From Chloroflexota bacterium (GTDB taxonomy: Bacteria > Chloroflexota > Anaerolineae > UBA2200), in NCBI GenBank assembly GCA_030607875.1, contig JAUWJD010000002.1:78650-142649 (forward strand): a stretch of DNA of 64,000 nt. The letters are read 5' to 3'. Positions within the stretch are counted from its first letter, which is position 1. Each line of letters opens with the position of its first letter. This document shows positions 25,348-34,369 of the stretch, one piece after another. Both the position numbers and the translations under genes were made by a program. Under the pieces are notes generated by a model. That model searched no databases and was not told the DNA's origin. It worked only from the letters and a program-made list of their open reading frames with translations.

Positions 25348-26199
25348 CTATGATTTCCGTGCCACAGCAATCAGGTGCGTTCCCATGCCCAGACAAGCTT
25401 CCTCCGCACAGGCTTCCAGCTCCATGCGCAGCAGCTCGGTCCACTTCTCGTCGTCAGCACGGATCTCTTGCAGAAACTCGTCCCAGCCCAGCGACAGGCA
25501 ATTCGACGCGGACATCGCGCTGAGGGTCAGGCCCGCTTGTGTTAGCAACTCGCAGAGTTCTCCCGCACGGAACATGTGGCAGTAGTGCCCGCCCTCTCCC
25601 TGAGTCTCGGGCAAGAGGTCGCCACTCTCAATGATCTGGCGGTTATTCTCGGCCGGTATCAACAGCACATCCCTCAGATGGCAGTGCGCGCTGCCCCAGA
25701 GAGACATGACGCTCAGCAGCAGCGTGCCATCCGGGCTCAACACGCGCATGCACTCGCGCAAGGCCTGGTCACGCCGCTCCAGGACGTAGCTCAGCGGCCC
25801 GCCGTAGGCCACGACGCAGTCAAAGGACTCTGACTCAAAGCAAGCCATATCGCAGATGTCCACTTGTCGCCAATCTTCGACAGCGTGGGCGAACCCGTGC
25901 TGCTGGGCGTGCTGTCTGTTCAGGTCCAACTGTACCTGCGAAATGTCAGCGACCACGACTCGTGCGCCCAGACCGGCCAGCACCTGCGTGAAACAGCCCG
26001 CACCGGCACCGACCTCCAGTATACGTGCCCCGGGGAGCGTGTACTCCTTTAGGTAGTGCGTGTGGATGTGCAAGCTCACTTCATCCACTGGCGACCGGGC
26101 CAGCCGGTCCCATTCGCGGATGCCGTACTCATCAAAGTAACTGGCCACCCATTCGGCACTGTAGCTGGACGTGGTATTGGGTTGATCACTCCGTGACAT
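25348..26199 (-). CDS. SAM-dependent methyltransferase
   Basis: 283 aa. Class I fold with motif I ARILEVGAGAGCFTQVLAGL, VVVADISQVQLDLNRQ, DCVVAYGGPLSYVLERRDQA and MRVLSPDGTLLLSVMSLWGS. The FDEYGIREWDRLARSP opening resembles the broken copy at 12305-12497. The substrate is unknown. AAGGACC precedes ATG 26199. Confidence 0.87.
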   Translation of the reverse strand: MSRSDQPNTTSSYSAEWVASYFDEYGIREWDRLARSPVDEVSLHIHTHYLKEYTLPGARILEVGAGAGCFTQVLAGLGARVVVADISQVQLDLNRQHAQQHGFAHAVEDWRQVDICDMACFESESFDCVVAYGGPLSYVLERRDQALRECMRVLSPDGTLLLSVMSLWGSAHCHLRDVLLIPAENNRQIIESGDLLPETQGEGGHYCHMFRAGELCELLTQAGLTLSAMSASNCLSLGWDEFLQEIRADDEKWTELLRMELEACAEEACLGMGTHLIAVARKS

Positions 26200-26330
26200 C
26201 TGCGGGGGTCCTTTCTGAACTCGGCCAGATGCAATCTACAGGCATGACACCAAGCAAGCCTGCAGGTCGCATTTCCCGAGCAGCATCTCGCTCTGCGAGG
26301 CTGGGCGACGCCCTGCCGGCAGCGAGGCAC

Positions 26331-26885
26331 CTACGCCCAGCCATCAAACAGCAAGTGCGGTATAGCTAGCGCCACAGTGGCCGCCCACGGCAAGGCCTTG
26401 AACTCGCCAGTTGCCAGTGCCGCCTTCAGTTCGTCTAGGCTCAGGTAAAGCAGTTGCTGCTCCTCCAGGTCATCGCTGCAGGGTGTCGCTGCCTGACGCG
26501 CCCTTCGGGCCAGGTACAGGTAACCAATGCCGTTCCCTCGATTGGCGTCTACCCTGTAGCTCCCCAGATCGATCCATTGCGACGCCTCATATCCAGTCTC
26601 TTCGAGCAGTTCCCGCCTTGCTGCGTCCAGTGGATCCTCACCTGGCTCTATGTATCCACCCACAGGCGCCAACGAGGTGCCGTCCAGGCCGTACTTTGTC
26701 TGGCGAAAGCAAAGGAACTCCCCGCGCGTCGTCTCAGCCAGGACAATGACATAGTCAGGCGTGATGATCCACGGCCAGTCGTGGATGACTTGTCCATCGG
26801 GCAACTGCACAGTGTGACTCTCAACTGTCAAGAACTTGCCACGCTCCAGTATCGTGTGTCGCGCAAGAGTGCGCCAGGATTCCAT
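26331..26885 (-). CDS. NUDIX hydrolase (ADP-ribose pyrophosphatase-like)
   Basis: 184 aa. The complete Nudix box Gx5Ex7REUxEExGU is seen as GGYIEPGEDPLDAARRELLE followed by ETGY. The preceding GTSLAPV and the FLCFRQTKYGLDG segment match the ADP-sugar pyrophosphatase subgroup, which cleaves ADP-ribose or related nucleotides with Mg2+. GGAGGATAG lies before ATG 26885. Confidence 0.88.
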   Translation of the reverse strand: MESWRTLARHTILERGKFLTVESHTVQLPDGQVIHDWPWIITPDYVIVLAETTRGEFLCFRQTKYGLDGTSLAPVGGYIEPGEDPLDAARRELLEETGYEASQWIDLGSYRVDANRGNGIGYLYLARRARQAATPCSDDLEEQQLLYLSLDELKAALATGEFKALPWAATVALAIPHLLFDGWA

Positions 26886-27263
26886 GAGCTTCTATCCTCC
26901 AATACCGACCAGCCGAGCCGTCATTGGATCCACTGGATCCACTAGCAGCGGCCTGAACAAGTTCAAGGCGAACTCCGGCGCTACCGCAAGCGGCAGGCCA
27001 AAGAGGTAATCTACTACAAAGTAGACGACGAACCAGAAGCGAAAGCTCTGCGCTCGGGCTGCCACGCCAGTCCAACAAAGACTACCCCAACAAGAGAGAA
27101 ACTACAAGTCCCGTGGATAGTGATAGCATAGACTCTGTCGACTAGACCGTCGATCTTGGGCACATCCAAACACGAGGTGAGTGCCCTGAGGACAATACGT
27201 GATATGCTCTGTGCACCCTCCGGGCAATACGTAGCCGCCCATTCGGTGGCGGGAGACGCAAGG
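26886..27263. other. Gene-poor stretch with an unrecognised coding-like fragment
   Basis: A plus-strand fragment near 26960-27060 (ELRRYRKRQAKEVIYYKV, then DDEPEAKALRS) looks protein-like but has no start, ribosome site or family match that I can name. It may be the tail of a lost gene. Confidence 0.3.
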
Positions 27264-28027
27264 ATGAGCCAGGAGAAGGCTTTCAGCAATCAGGACGCGC
27301 GAGACGCATGGAACGATAGCGCCTGGGAAGACTTTGTCGAATCAGGCAAGGACTTTTGCCGGCACAAGGTACATGGGCCGTGGCTGCTGGCTGCTTGCGA
27401 GCCGTTGCAGGGTCTGGGTGCACTCGATCTGGGCTGTGCACAGGGCTGGTTCTCCCGACAGCTCGCCAGGCGTGGTGCGCGAGTGGTAGCCATCGACCTG
27501 GCCGAAGAGCAGCTCGCCTTCGCCCACAAGCACGAAGAAGAGGAACCCCTGGGCATCGAGTACCACCACATGAATGCCAGCGAGGTGAACCAGCACTGGC
27601 CGGTGGGCAGCTTCGACCTGGTCAGCGGCATGAGCGAGCCCGCGCCATCCTCAAGAGCGCCTCCCAGGTCCTCAAGCCCGGAGGACGGATGGTCTTCTCC
27701 ATCCCCTACCCTTGTACCAACACTCCCTTCCGCCAATGGGAGCTGCACGAGTCTGGGGAAAAGGGGGCGCTGAAGATTAACCACTACTTCGAGTCCGGGC
27801 CAGCGGTCTGCCACTGGAAAATGAAGCGCCTCATCTACCACTGGGACACACCCTACGGGCGCTACACCCTCAGCGAATGGACAACCATGATCGCCGAGGC
27901 CGGCTTCCTCATCCGCCGCCTGCACGAACCCCGCCCGACCCCGGAGCAGGTACAGCGCAATCCACACCTGGAGGATTCCTACTGCCTGCCCACGTTCCTG
28001 ATTTTTGAACTGGTCAAGCCGCGATAG
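27264..28027 (+). pseudogene. SAM-dependent methyltransferase, frameshifted
   Basis: From ATG 27264 the first frame gives SNQDARDAWNDSAWEDFVES, motif I ALDLGCAQGWFSRQLARRGA and VVAIDLAEEQLAFA, up to FDLVSG. A length change near 27640-27665 then moves the reading frame; the other frame continues RAILKSASQVLKPGGRMVF, SIPYPCTNTPF and the C-terminal domain to 28027. Compared with relatives a few codons between LVSG and RAIL are also missing, so a deletion is more likely than a one-base read error. Confidence 0.78.
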
Positions 28028-28053
28028 CAGGGGCGATGCATGCATCGCCCCTG
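28028..28053. repeat. 26-base perfect palindrome after the methyltransferase
   Basis: CAGGGGCGATGCA is followed directly by its reverse complement, starting one base after the stop at 28027. It may be a factor-dependent terminator or an interspersed palindrome. Confidence 0.7.
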
Positions 28054-28097
28054 CAGCGAGCTGCGTTTGTGCACCGGCAGGGCAACAGAAGCACTGG

Positions 28098-28223
28098 CTA
28101 CCCCATCCACAACCATCGCCCCCATAGCCGCATGCGCCAGCGGAACGGGCCCCAGACAAACGGCCCGCGCCACGCGCGCCGGCCGAACGGGCGACGCATC
28201 CTGCCAAAACGTCGAACTCTCAT
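28098..28223 (-). CDS. Small Arg/Trp-rich peptide, 41 aa
   Basis: Predicted product begins MRVRRFGRMRRPFGRRAW and ends RMRLWGRWLWMG, with about 13 Arg and 6 Trp in 41 residues. It is not in any family I recognise. Translation is supported by an exceptionally complete ribosome site, AAGGAGGTGATC (complement of the 16S 3' end), seven bases before ATG 28223. The composition suggests binding to nucleic acid or anionic membrane, or a cationic peptide. Other frames over the same DNA are less convincing. Confidence 0.5.
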   Translation of the reverse strand: MRVRRFGRMRRPFGRRAWRGPFVWGPFRWRMRLWGRWLWMG

Positions 28224-28461
28224 CCGATCACCTCCTTCCTCCTTCAGATCTATGGCCATCATACGCGAAATATGTGAACAAATGATGGAGGAGTGGCGAA
28301 GGTTCTGCAAAATCCGGCCGCCAGGTAGTACTCTCTAGCGACGGAGAGAAGCGGCAGAGCGTTGTGGAGGCCCTGCCCACGTCAGGAAAAGGACAACCAG
28401 ACTGCCAGCGCCACGTATCCGCCTGTCCGATTCGCCCCAGGCCTTCCCTATCCCGCGTGTT

Positions 28462-28489
28462 TTGTTCCCCTGCCGAACTGTGCTATGAT
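28462..28489 (+). promoter_or_regulatory. Promoter of the lipoprotein at 28549
   Basis: TTGTTC, 16 bases, TATGAT, 60 bases before the start codon. Confidence 0.55.
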
Positions 28490-28548
28490 TGGCGCTGAGA
28501 CTGGGCTGCTTCGCCCAGCATCCGAGATGCTGTGGAACAGGAGGGGAA

Positions 28549-29088
28549 ATGAGCCGTCTGAAGATTCGTGTCTTTGCCTTGCTGCTGCTTGTGCTGGTTG
28601 TGCCACTGACTTGCTGCCAAAAAGCGGCAACCCCGCCACCTCCCCTGACCGTGGAGGCGCTCCGAAACGCAGAGTACAAGTCTGAGTGGCCCAGGGAGGG
28701 CGTGGCCAAGCTCAAGGATGGGCAGTATGAAGAGGAGATTGTGCCAGGTTCAGCTTCGAAGCTGGTCATCGTGGTTTACCCCAACATGCACGCCTTCGGC
28801 GATCTGAACGGTGATGGTGTTGACGACGCGGCGGTGATCCTGGCGACGTCCGGTGGTGGCAGCGGTACCTTCATCAGCCTGGAGGCAGTGATCAACGACC
28901 AGGGTGCACCCAAGCATTTTGCCAGCAGGTCGCTGGGTGACAGGGCACAGATCAACTCGGTAGTCATCGAAGGGGGCGAGATCACCGTGGACATGGTGAC
29001 CCACGGCCCAGATGACCCGATGTGTTGTCCCTCGCTTCAAGCCACCAAGACGTTCACGCTGCAAGGGGATACGCTGATCGAGAAGTAA
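28549..29088 (+). CDS. Putative lipoprotein with VCBS/EF-like segment
   Basis: 179 aa. A lipoprotein signal (FALLLLVLVVPLTC, lipobox LTC) is followed by a proline linker and a compact extracellular domain. DLNGDGVDDAAVIL resembles the calcium-loop/FG-GAP motif seen in VCBS-type proteins, and two adjacent cysteines (MCCPSLQATKTF) occur near the end. Function unknown. ATG 28549 follows AGGAGGGGAA. Confidence 0.72.
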   Translation: MSRLKIRVFALLLLVLVVPLTCCQKAATPPPPLTVEALRNAEYKSEWPREGVAKLKDGQYEEEIVPGSASKLVIVVYPNMHAFGDLNGDGVDDAAVILATSGGGSGTFISLEAVINDQGAPKHFASRSLGDRAQINSVVIEGGEITVDMVTHGPDDPMCCPSLQATKTFTLQGDTLIEK

Positions 29089-29175
29089 GAAGGTGTCCCG
29101 CAGCTGCAAGGCCACTGGTCGCGGGGCTGGGAATTACCCCTGAGAAACCCGTTTCTTTCTGCTTCGCAGACGCGA

Positions 29176-29865
29176 CTAGAACCCAGCAGAGATGGCTGCT
29201 GCGCTGGCCACCCACGAACCGACCACCAGCATGGCGTTGGTCGCGTAGTAGGCCAGCGGCTGGCGTGCGCGCAGAGCCAGAGCGCCCTCGCGCAGCCACT
29301 CTCCAAGACGATACCCGACCGGGAACATCAGTGCCGAGGCAATCGCCCACGACACGCCTTCTGTGCTGAGGAAGGCCAGCAACCCACCAGGGCGATTGAA
29401 GGACAGCAGGTAGTTGCACGGAGCAAGCCGGATGCCCAGATAGTGGAACGCTCCCGAGGCCACGAGTGCTGCGGATGCCGCACCAACGATGCGCACCCCA
29501 AGGCCTCGTTCCAGCCTCCGTCCCACGAGGGTTACGGTGCCCGCCAGGGCCAGACCCTCCAGGAGCACGGCCAGGCAGGAATTGGCCTTGCACGTCAGTG
29601 CGACGTGCAGGATAGGCACCACCAATTGCTTGCCCAGCATAGCCACAGCGGCTATGCCCACCAGCATCAAATGCTTTCTGAACATGGCCACAGCGATAGC
29701 CATCAGGCCAACTCCGACGCCGGTCAGAATGGCGGCTCGATAGGGCAGCCCTGCTGCCCGAATCGCGCCGTTCAACACCACCTCGGAAAAGCCGAATAGC
29801 GAACCCAATACCAAGATGGCCAACCACATGTCTGTTGGTGCCGCTTTTCTCTGCCTACTGCTCAT
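29176..29865 (-). CDS. Multi-spanning membrane protein of unknown function
   Basis: 229 aa with about six or seven hydrophobic helices, for example WLAILVLGSLFGFSEVVLNG, AILTGVGVGLMAIAVAMF and GLALAGTVTLVGRR. The glycine/alanine-rich small-residue pattern suggests a transporter-like or structural protein. I do not recognise a family. ATG 29865 was chosen because of AGGGAGGAAGAGAGG upstream. Confidence 0.65.
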   Translation of the reverse strand: MSSRQRKAAPTDMWLAILVLGSLFGFSEVVLNGAIRAAGLPYRAAILTGVGVGLMAIAVAMFRKHLMLVGIAAVAMLGKQLVVPILHVALTCKANSCLAVLLEGLALAGTVTLVGRRLERGLGVRIVGAASAALVASGAFHYLGIRLAPCNYLLSFNRPGGLLAFLSTEGVSWAIASALMFPVGYRLGEWLREGALALRARQPLAYYATNAMLVVGSWVASAAAISAGF

Positions 29866-30021
29866 TTGCCTCTCTTCCTCCCTCTGTTCTCGTATGGTTT
29901 CTAGCGTCATGCACGAGTAAAGTGGACCGGAACCGCTCCGTTCAAACAGCGGACACAGAACGGCGTGGCTCTATCGACTGCTATGTTCAGCCCAGATGAG
30001 AATCAGAGTCCGGCTGCTGGA

Positions 30022-30474
30022 CTATTTTGCCAGCGGGGTCTCTGACAGGTCCGACTCCTCCAGCACAGTGGAGGAGTAGACAAAGTTGTTCTGCAGCAGT
30101 ATCCAGGCCAGAATCTGTAGGTTCTTTTCCTCACTCAAACTCCCTGGTGAGCCCCGAGGCATCGTTCTGCTAAAGTACTCCAGTAGCCCCAGCGCGTCGC
30201 CATATCTGTCCAGCCTAGCCCGTGCTCCAACGAGCGCCGGCGCACTCGCGCCCTCGCCCTGGCTGCCGTGGCAGCGCGCGCAGGATGCGTTGTAGACAGC
30301 TTTGCCCAGATCGGCCAGTTGCCCTGCTGTCGGTCCGCTCACTATTGGCTGCGGTGCCGACATAGCTGTTGGCTGCGGCCGCGATGTGGGCGTAGCCGTC
30401 GAAGCTGGCGCTGCGCATCCGCTGAAGGCAAGCAACAGTGCCGGTATGAGCGCAAGTGCTGTGAAGCGTCGCAT
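30022..30474 (-). CDS. Cytochrome c lipoprotein
   Basis: 150 aa. Lipoprotein signal (LIPALLLAFSGC), Thr/Pro linker, then a class I cytochrome c domain: haem site CARCHGSQGEGASAPALVG and probable Met ligand in RTMPRGSPGSLS. It is likely anchored outside the membrane and carries electrons to or from a respiratory complex. No maturation or oxidase genes are adjacent. AGGAGG lies before ATG 30474. Confidence 0.88.
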   Translation of the reverse strand: MRRFTALALIPALLLAFSGCAAPASTATPTSRPQPTAMSAPQPIVSGPTAGQLADLGKAVYNASCARCHGSQGEGASAPALVGARARLDRYGDALGLLEYFSRTMPRGSPGSLSEEKNLQILAWILLQNNFVYSSTVLEESDLSETPLAK

Positions 30475-30557
30475 CAGAGACCTCCTATTCCACTTGAAAT
30501 GTCCGCAGTGGACGCGGCATCAGGACAAGGTTGAGGCACGAAAGTGTCCCCAGGCAT

Positions 30558-30585
30558 ATTATACACAGTACTTGCCAACTTCCAA
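30558..30585 (-). promoter_or_regulatory. Promoter of the cytochrome c gene
   Basis: Minus strand TTGGAA, 16 bases, TATAAT, about 85 bases before the start. Confidence 0.6.
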
Positions 30586-31236
30586 TATCCGGGCGCCCTG
30601 CAAACTCGGGGGCTTTCGGATGAGACGCACTCGTGCGAAGCGTCTTGAGCAGAACGAATGGCTGCGAAGAGCAACCCGTCAGCAGGCCGAGAGCTGCAGG
30701 GACCGGAACACGGCAGGTGTTACCATCCACAGGACGGCAGGCCCGCTCTGAGCGGACCATTCGAGACCGAAATGACAGCAGAGGTGTTTTCAATCACCTA
30801 CAGTTCGTTACGATCAAGACATGCCAGTAACTTGCGCGGGCTCTGCTCCGTCATCATTGGCAGAGAAGAGCGAAGGAGCCGCTGCTGCAGGGATGTCTGC
30901 CAGCGGCCAACACGGGTTTGAAGAGAACTGTGACGATGGAAGTGCAATCATTGAGCATCGCGACGCAAATGGAGCAACCTCTGAATCCGGGCGCGACTGT
31001 GCCTGGATCAGACGGTGGAGTGCGTGTAGTGGCGGTGGCAGCGTTGGGCGTTGTGCTCAGGGGCTCGGTCCTCGGCGCAGCCATGCTGCTGTTCGCCCTG
31101 TGGGGCCTGCACTAGGTCTGTGCAGACTACAGACCGCATGCGAAGCACCCGCGAACGGCGGGGCGAGATGTTGACCTCGCCTCAGCGTTTGGTGCCTTGC
31201 TCCCATGCCTGAGGCAGCGCACCAGCACAGTGATGG
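30586..31236. other. Gene-poor stretch
   Basis: No supported gene. A 58-residue plus-strand reading from 30936 (MEVQSLSIATQMEQPLNPGA, ending in a hydrophobic AAMLLFALWGLH) could be a small membrane protein, but it has no ribosome site. Confidence 0.35.
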
Positions 31237-31386
31237 CGCGCCCCTCGCGCTGCAAGCGGCCCTGAATCCATCCGCTCAATCTGCTTAATCTGCTGACCCG
31301 TGCCCCTCGCACTGCAGGCAACCCCGATTCCATCCGCTCAATCCGCTTGATCTGCTCGCCCGTGCCCTTCGCACTGCAGGCAACCA
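31237..31386. repeat. 62-bp tandem repeat, about 2.4 copies
   Basis: Units start at 31237, 31299 and 31361. The shared core includes TCCATCCGCTCAAT and TCGC(A/G)CTGCA. The first two copies differ at several positions, so this is an old duplication. It lies upstream of the TolB-like lipoprotein gene. Confidence 0.8.
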
Positions 31387-31491
31387 CGGGGGCTCTTGGC
31401 TCTCCTGAACGAGCGGAGCCATAGCGCGCTTGGTCATTTGGGGCTAGGCCAGTAGAATAGCGGGAAAGAAACGAGTGCCAGGACGGGTGCC

Positions 31492-33666
31492 ATGGAGAAA
31501 GCAGAAGAGGCCGCCAGAATAGCAACGGCCGGAGCAGGGATGGTCGACGCGAGCACTGCCCGCCTGTCGTCGATCCATAGGCCCCTCAGAGGCCTGCGGC
31601 TGCAACGTTGCAGGGGAATCCTCTCCAATACAAGACGGCGCGTGCTGGTCATAGCGCTGGCCTGCGTGGTCTGGCTCTGCTCATGCACCACCGCGCCGCC
31701 ACCCACACCAACCGCCTTGTCACCTTCGCCCACACTGCCAACGCCTACTCACACACCATCGCCCACTCACACGCCCACATCGGCTCCCACCACGACGCCC
31801 ACCCCTCGGCCAGCAGTGGAAGGCGCAATCGACGCCTTCGCCGTTACTTATTTCCCCTGGGCCAACGCGCCAGTAGCCTTCCCCATGTACACTGGTGAAG
31901 GACAAGCGAGGGTGATCAACTCGATCTTCTTCCAGGCCCCGCCCTTCTTCGGTTTTGACATCCACCCGCCCGAGCAATGGTATCACGTCGTTGGCGTTGA
32001 CAATTGGGCAGCGATGGACACGGAATGGATCAGCCCTACCTTCAACCGCTACCGCCAACCCGGAGATGGAGATCGGGTGCTGCTCCATGGGCACATCTAC
32101 GCGGAGTACCTCACCGCCAGCTACGTGGGTTTCAGCGACGGGACGTTCTACTACTATCGCAGCCTGCTGCACGTCGACGAACTGCACTCTGGGCGATTGC
32201 CCCCAGCCTACGATGGGCTGGAGGTGTGGGTGCGCGGCGCGCTCGATACCAAAGAGGGGCAGGGCCAGTTCTACGTGCTTCCAGAAGGCGCCTCGTTCGA
32301 TCCCAGCTACTTAGGCCGAGAGGCGCTGGTCGCCGGGCGGCTGTTTTTCGGTGAGAGCATCGCCGTGAAAGTGACCGGGGGCATCTATGTGAAAGAAGGC
32401 GGCCGCTACACCCAGATTGTGCAAGGCCAGCTACCCGCCGCTGCCAGACACACATACCAACAGGGCGTCATCCGCACGCTGGCCCCGTCTGGAGCATGGC
32501 TAGTCATCGAAGGCGTCGACGGCACATCTGTGGAGATCGGCATCAACGAGGACACGCGCATCGAGTTTGCCGACGGCACGCAGGCTGATCCGAGCGAACT
32601 GTCACCTGGGCGAAACGTCGAGGTCATCGGGCAAACGTCGGAAAGAGACAGGTTGTTTGCCACCAGGGTGACCATCGTCCACACAACGACCGGTGGCGAA
32701 ATGTTCGCCGCATACATCGCCGGTGACAACGGCGACCTGTGGAGCGTGAGCCTGAATGGGCGCGAGCGCCGCCAGATCACGCACCTTGACTCGGCCGCGC
32801 AAGGACTGGCCGATGCCGAGTTCTCGCCCGATGGGCTGCGCTTTGCTTTCGCCCGCCAGCAAGGGCGCGAGAGCACCCTGGTGATCGGCGACTTGCAGAG
32901 CGGCCAACTGCGCGACTGGCTGACCAGGGACGAGTGGCAGGAAAGCGACCCCGTCTGGTCGCCCGATGGCAGCCGCCTTGCCCTTTGCCGCTACCGCGTG
33001 GAAGGCGAGCAACTGGTAGATGGCGCTTTGTGGATCCTCACCCTGAAAGACGGTGAGGTGAGGCGGGTGACCGGTCCGGCACCGGAAGGCTGGCGGACGG
33101 TTCAGCCGCGCTGGTCAGCGGATGGCAAATACATCGCCTTCGGGCAAGTGACGGACGATCCAGCGCAGCCATCGAAGCTATACATCCTCTCGTTCCCGCC
33201 GCAGAGCCAGTGGATCTTTGAGTGGGGTCTTGACTGGCGCTGGTCACGGGACTCTGCGCAGTTGCTCTGCACACGGCAGACACCCAAAGAGAGCCGCGCC
33301 CGCATCTGGGTCGTGCAGCGCGATGGCTCCTCACCCACCTGGCTGTCCACGAGAGGCGTGCACGACTACCACGGACGCTGGTCGCCTGATGGCACGGCCA
33401 TCGCCTTCCTCTCGCGCCCATCAGGCAGCAGCGAACCCGATGATCTGTGGATCATGCAGGCAGACGGCATGAGGCGCTTCCAGCCGCAGAGCCAACCGCC
33501 AGCCAGCGACGCGGCCTGGTCAGCGGACAGCCAGACGGTGGTCTTTCTGAGAGTGAGCTATGCTGGGGGGAATGCGGGCTTGTGGCTTGTGGGCCACGAC
33601 GGGTCTGGACTGCACCAACTGGCCGCCGATGCCACGGCGCTGGTAGGCACGTACCGGGCACCCTAG
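31492..33666 (+). CDS. TolB-like/PD40 beta-propeller lipoprotein
   Basis: 724 aa. A lipobox (LACVVWLCSC, around residue 65) is followed by a Thr/Pro stalk (about 68-105), an alpha/beta region with an OB-like part (about 110-400) and a six-bladed propeller in which WSPDGSRLALCRY, WSADGKYIAFGQV and WSPDGTAIAFLSR are PD40 repeats. It is likely an outer-face binding or scaffold protein. The start is uncertain: ATG 31492 has only a weak ribosome site, and GTG 31642 would give a short normal signal (RRVLVIALACVV). Confidence 0.8.
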   Translation: MEKAEEAARIATAGAGMVDASTARLSSIHRPLRGLRLQRCRGILSNTRRRVLVIALACVVWLCSCTTAPPPTPTALSPSPTLPTPTHTPSPTHTPTSAPTTTPTPRPAVEGAIDAFAVTYFPWANAPVAFPMYTGEGQARVINSIFFQAPPFFGFDIHPPEQWYHVVGVDNWAAMDTEWISPTFNRYRQPGDGDRVLLHGHIYAEYLTASYVGFSDGTFYYYRSLLHVDELHSGRLPPAYDGLEVWVRGALDTKEGQGQFYVLPEGASFDPSYLGREALVAGRLFFGESIAVKVTGGIYVKEGGRYTQIVQGQLPAAARHTYQQGVIRTLAPSGAWLVIEGVDGTSVEIGINEDTRIEFADGTQADPSELSPGRNVEVIGQTSERDRLFATRVTIVHTTTGGEMFAAYIAGDNGDLWSVSLNGRERRQITHLDSAAQGLADAEFSPDGLRFAFARQQGRESTLVIGDLQSGQLRDWLTRDEWQESDPVWSPDGSRLALCRYRVEGEQLVDGALWILTLKDGEVRRVTGPAPEGWRTVQPRWSADGKYIAFGQVTDDPAQPSKLYILSFPPQSQWIFEWGLDWRWSRDSAQLLCTRQTPKESRARIWVVQRDGSSPTWLSTRGVHDYHGRWSPDGTAIAFLSRPSGSSEPDDLWIMQADGMRRFQPQSQPPASDAAWSADSQTVVFLRVSYAGGNAGLWLVGHDGSGLHQLAADATALVGTYRAP

Positions 33667-33700
33667 GTGGGGCCAAACAACAAAGGCAGAACCCGTTTCC

Positions 33701-33769
33701 CGTAGTGATGACTTCAGTCATTCGATACGCCAGTACCAGGCAAAACAACGACTAAAGTCACCCCTACAA
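33701..33769. repeat. Interspersed imperfect palindrome, copy A
   Basis: Left arm TAGTGATGACTTCAGTCATT and right arm (read in reverse complement) TAGGGGTGACTTTAGTCGTT match at about 15 of 20 positions. It lies between convergent genes. A second copy is at 61180-61234. Confidence 0.75.
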
Positions 33770-34264
33770 AGACATTGACAACTCTCGCGGCCGCCAGGTG
33801 TGGACCCATTCGGCCTCCGTTTGGTGGGTCAGATCCGCCCAGCGTTCAATCGGCAGTCTCAGATGAACAACCGCCGCCGTGGGCAAGCGCTCCCGCTGAT
33901 CGGTCAGCAGTTCCAGCAGATCCTCCATGCCGGGGTTGTGTCCGATCACCAATACCGGGTCAACGCCGTCAGGAATCAGGTGCAGCGCATCCACGTAATC
34001 CTGCGGTTCCGCGCCATAAAGCCCATCGAGAAAGAGTATCTCCCCGTCGCAACCAGATGCCTCGGCCACGGCCTCCGCCGTCAGGCGAGCACGCAGTGCG
34101 GTGGAAGAGAGGATGTACTGCGGCACCAGATCCTCCTTTCGAAGCAGGTGACCCATTTTTGGTGCGTCCCTCCTGCCGCGCCTGTTCAGGGGACGCTCTC
34201 GATCGGTCAGGCCAGGCTGCTTCCAACTTGATTTGGCGTGACGCATCAGCAACAACGTTTTCAC
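33764..34264 (-). CDS. SixA-like histidine phosphatase
   Basis: 166 aa branch-1 histidine phosphatase. The phosphate-accepting His is in LLLMRHAKSSWKQ, with LSSTALRARLTAEAVAE and the second catalytic His in VIGHNPGMEDLLELL. SixA removes phosphate from histidine kinases or phosphotransfer proteins in characterised bacteria; the target here is unknown. GTG 34264 follows GGGAGGGAG. Confidence 0.88.
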   Translation of the reverse strand: MKTLLLMRHAKSSWKQPGLTDRERPLNRRGRRDAPKMGHLLRKEDLVPQYILSSTALRARLTAEAVAEASGCDGEILFLDGLYGAEPQDYVDALHLIPDGVDPVLVIGHNPGMEDLLELLTDQRERLPTAAVVHLRLPIERWADLTHQTEAEWVHTWRPRELSMSL

Positions 34265-34369
34265 CGGCTTCTCCCTCCCACCAGGGCCTCTGCCAAGCTG
34301 CCGTCAAACCGCGTTGCTCGCAGGATACACGAGGGCTGGGACTTGGTTTGGCATGCCTATTCTCCACTG

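Noticed and set aside
30918..31115. Small membrane protein of 58-65 residues
   Set aside because: No ribosome site, no recognisable family, and it lies in otherwise non-coding sequence; kept only as a note.
31237..31386. Tandem repeat as a CRISPR array
   Set aside because: Units are contiguous without spacers and there are no cas genes.
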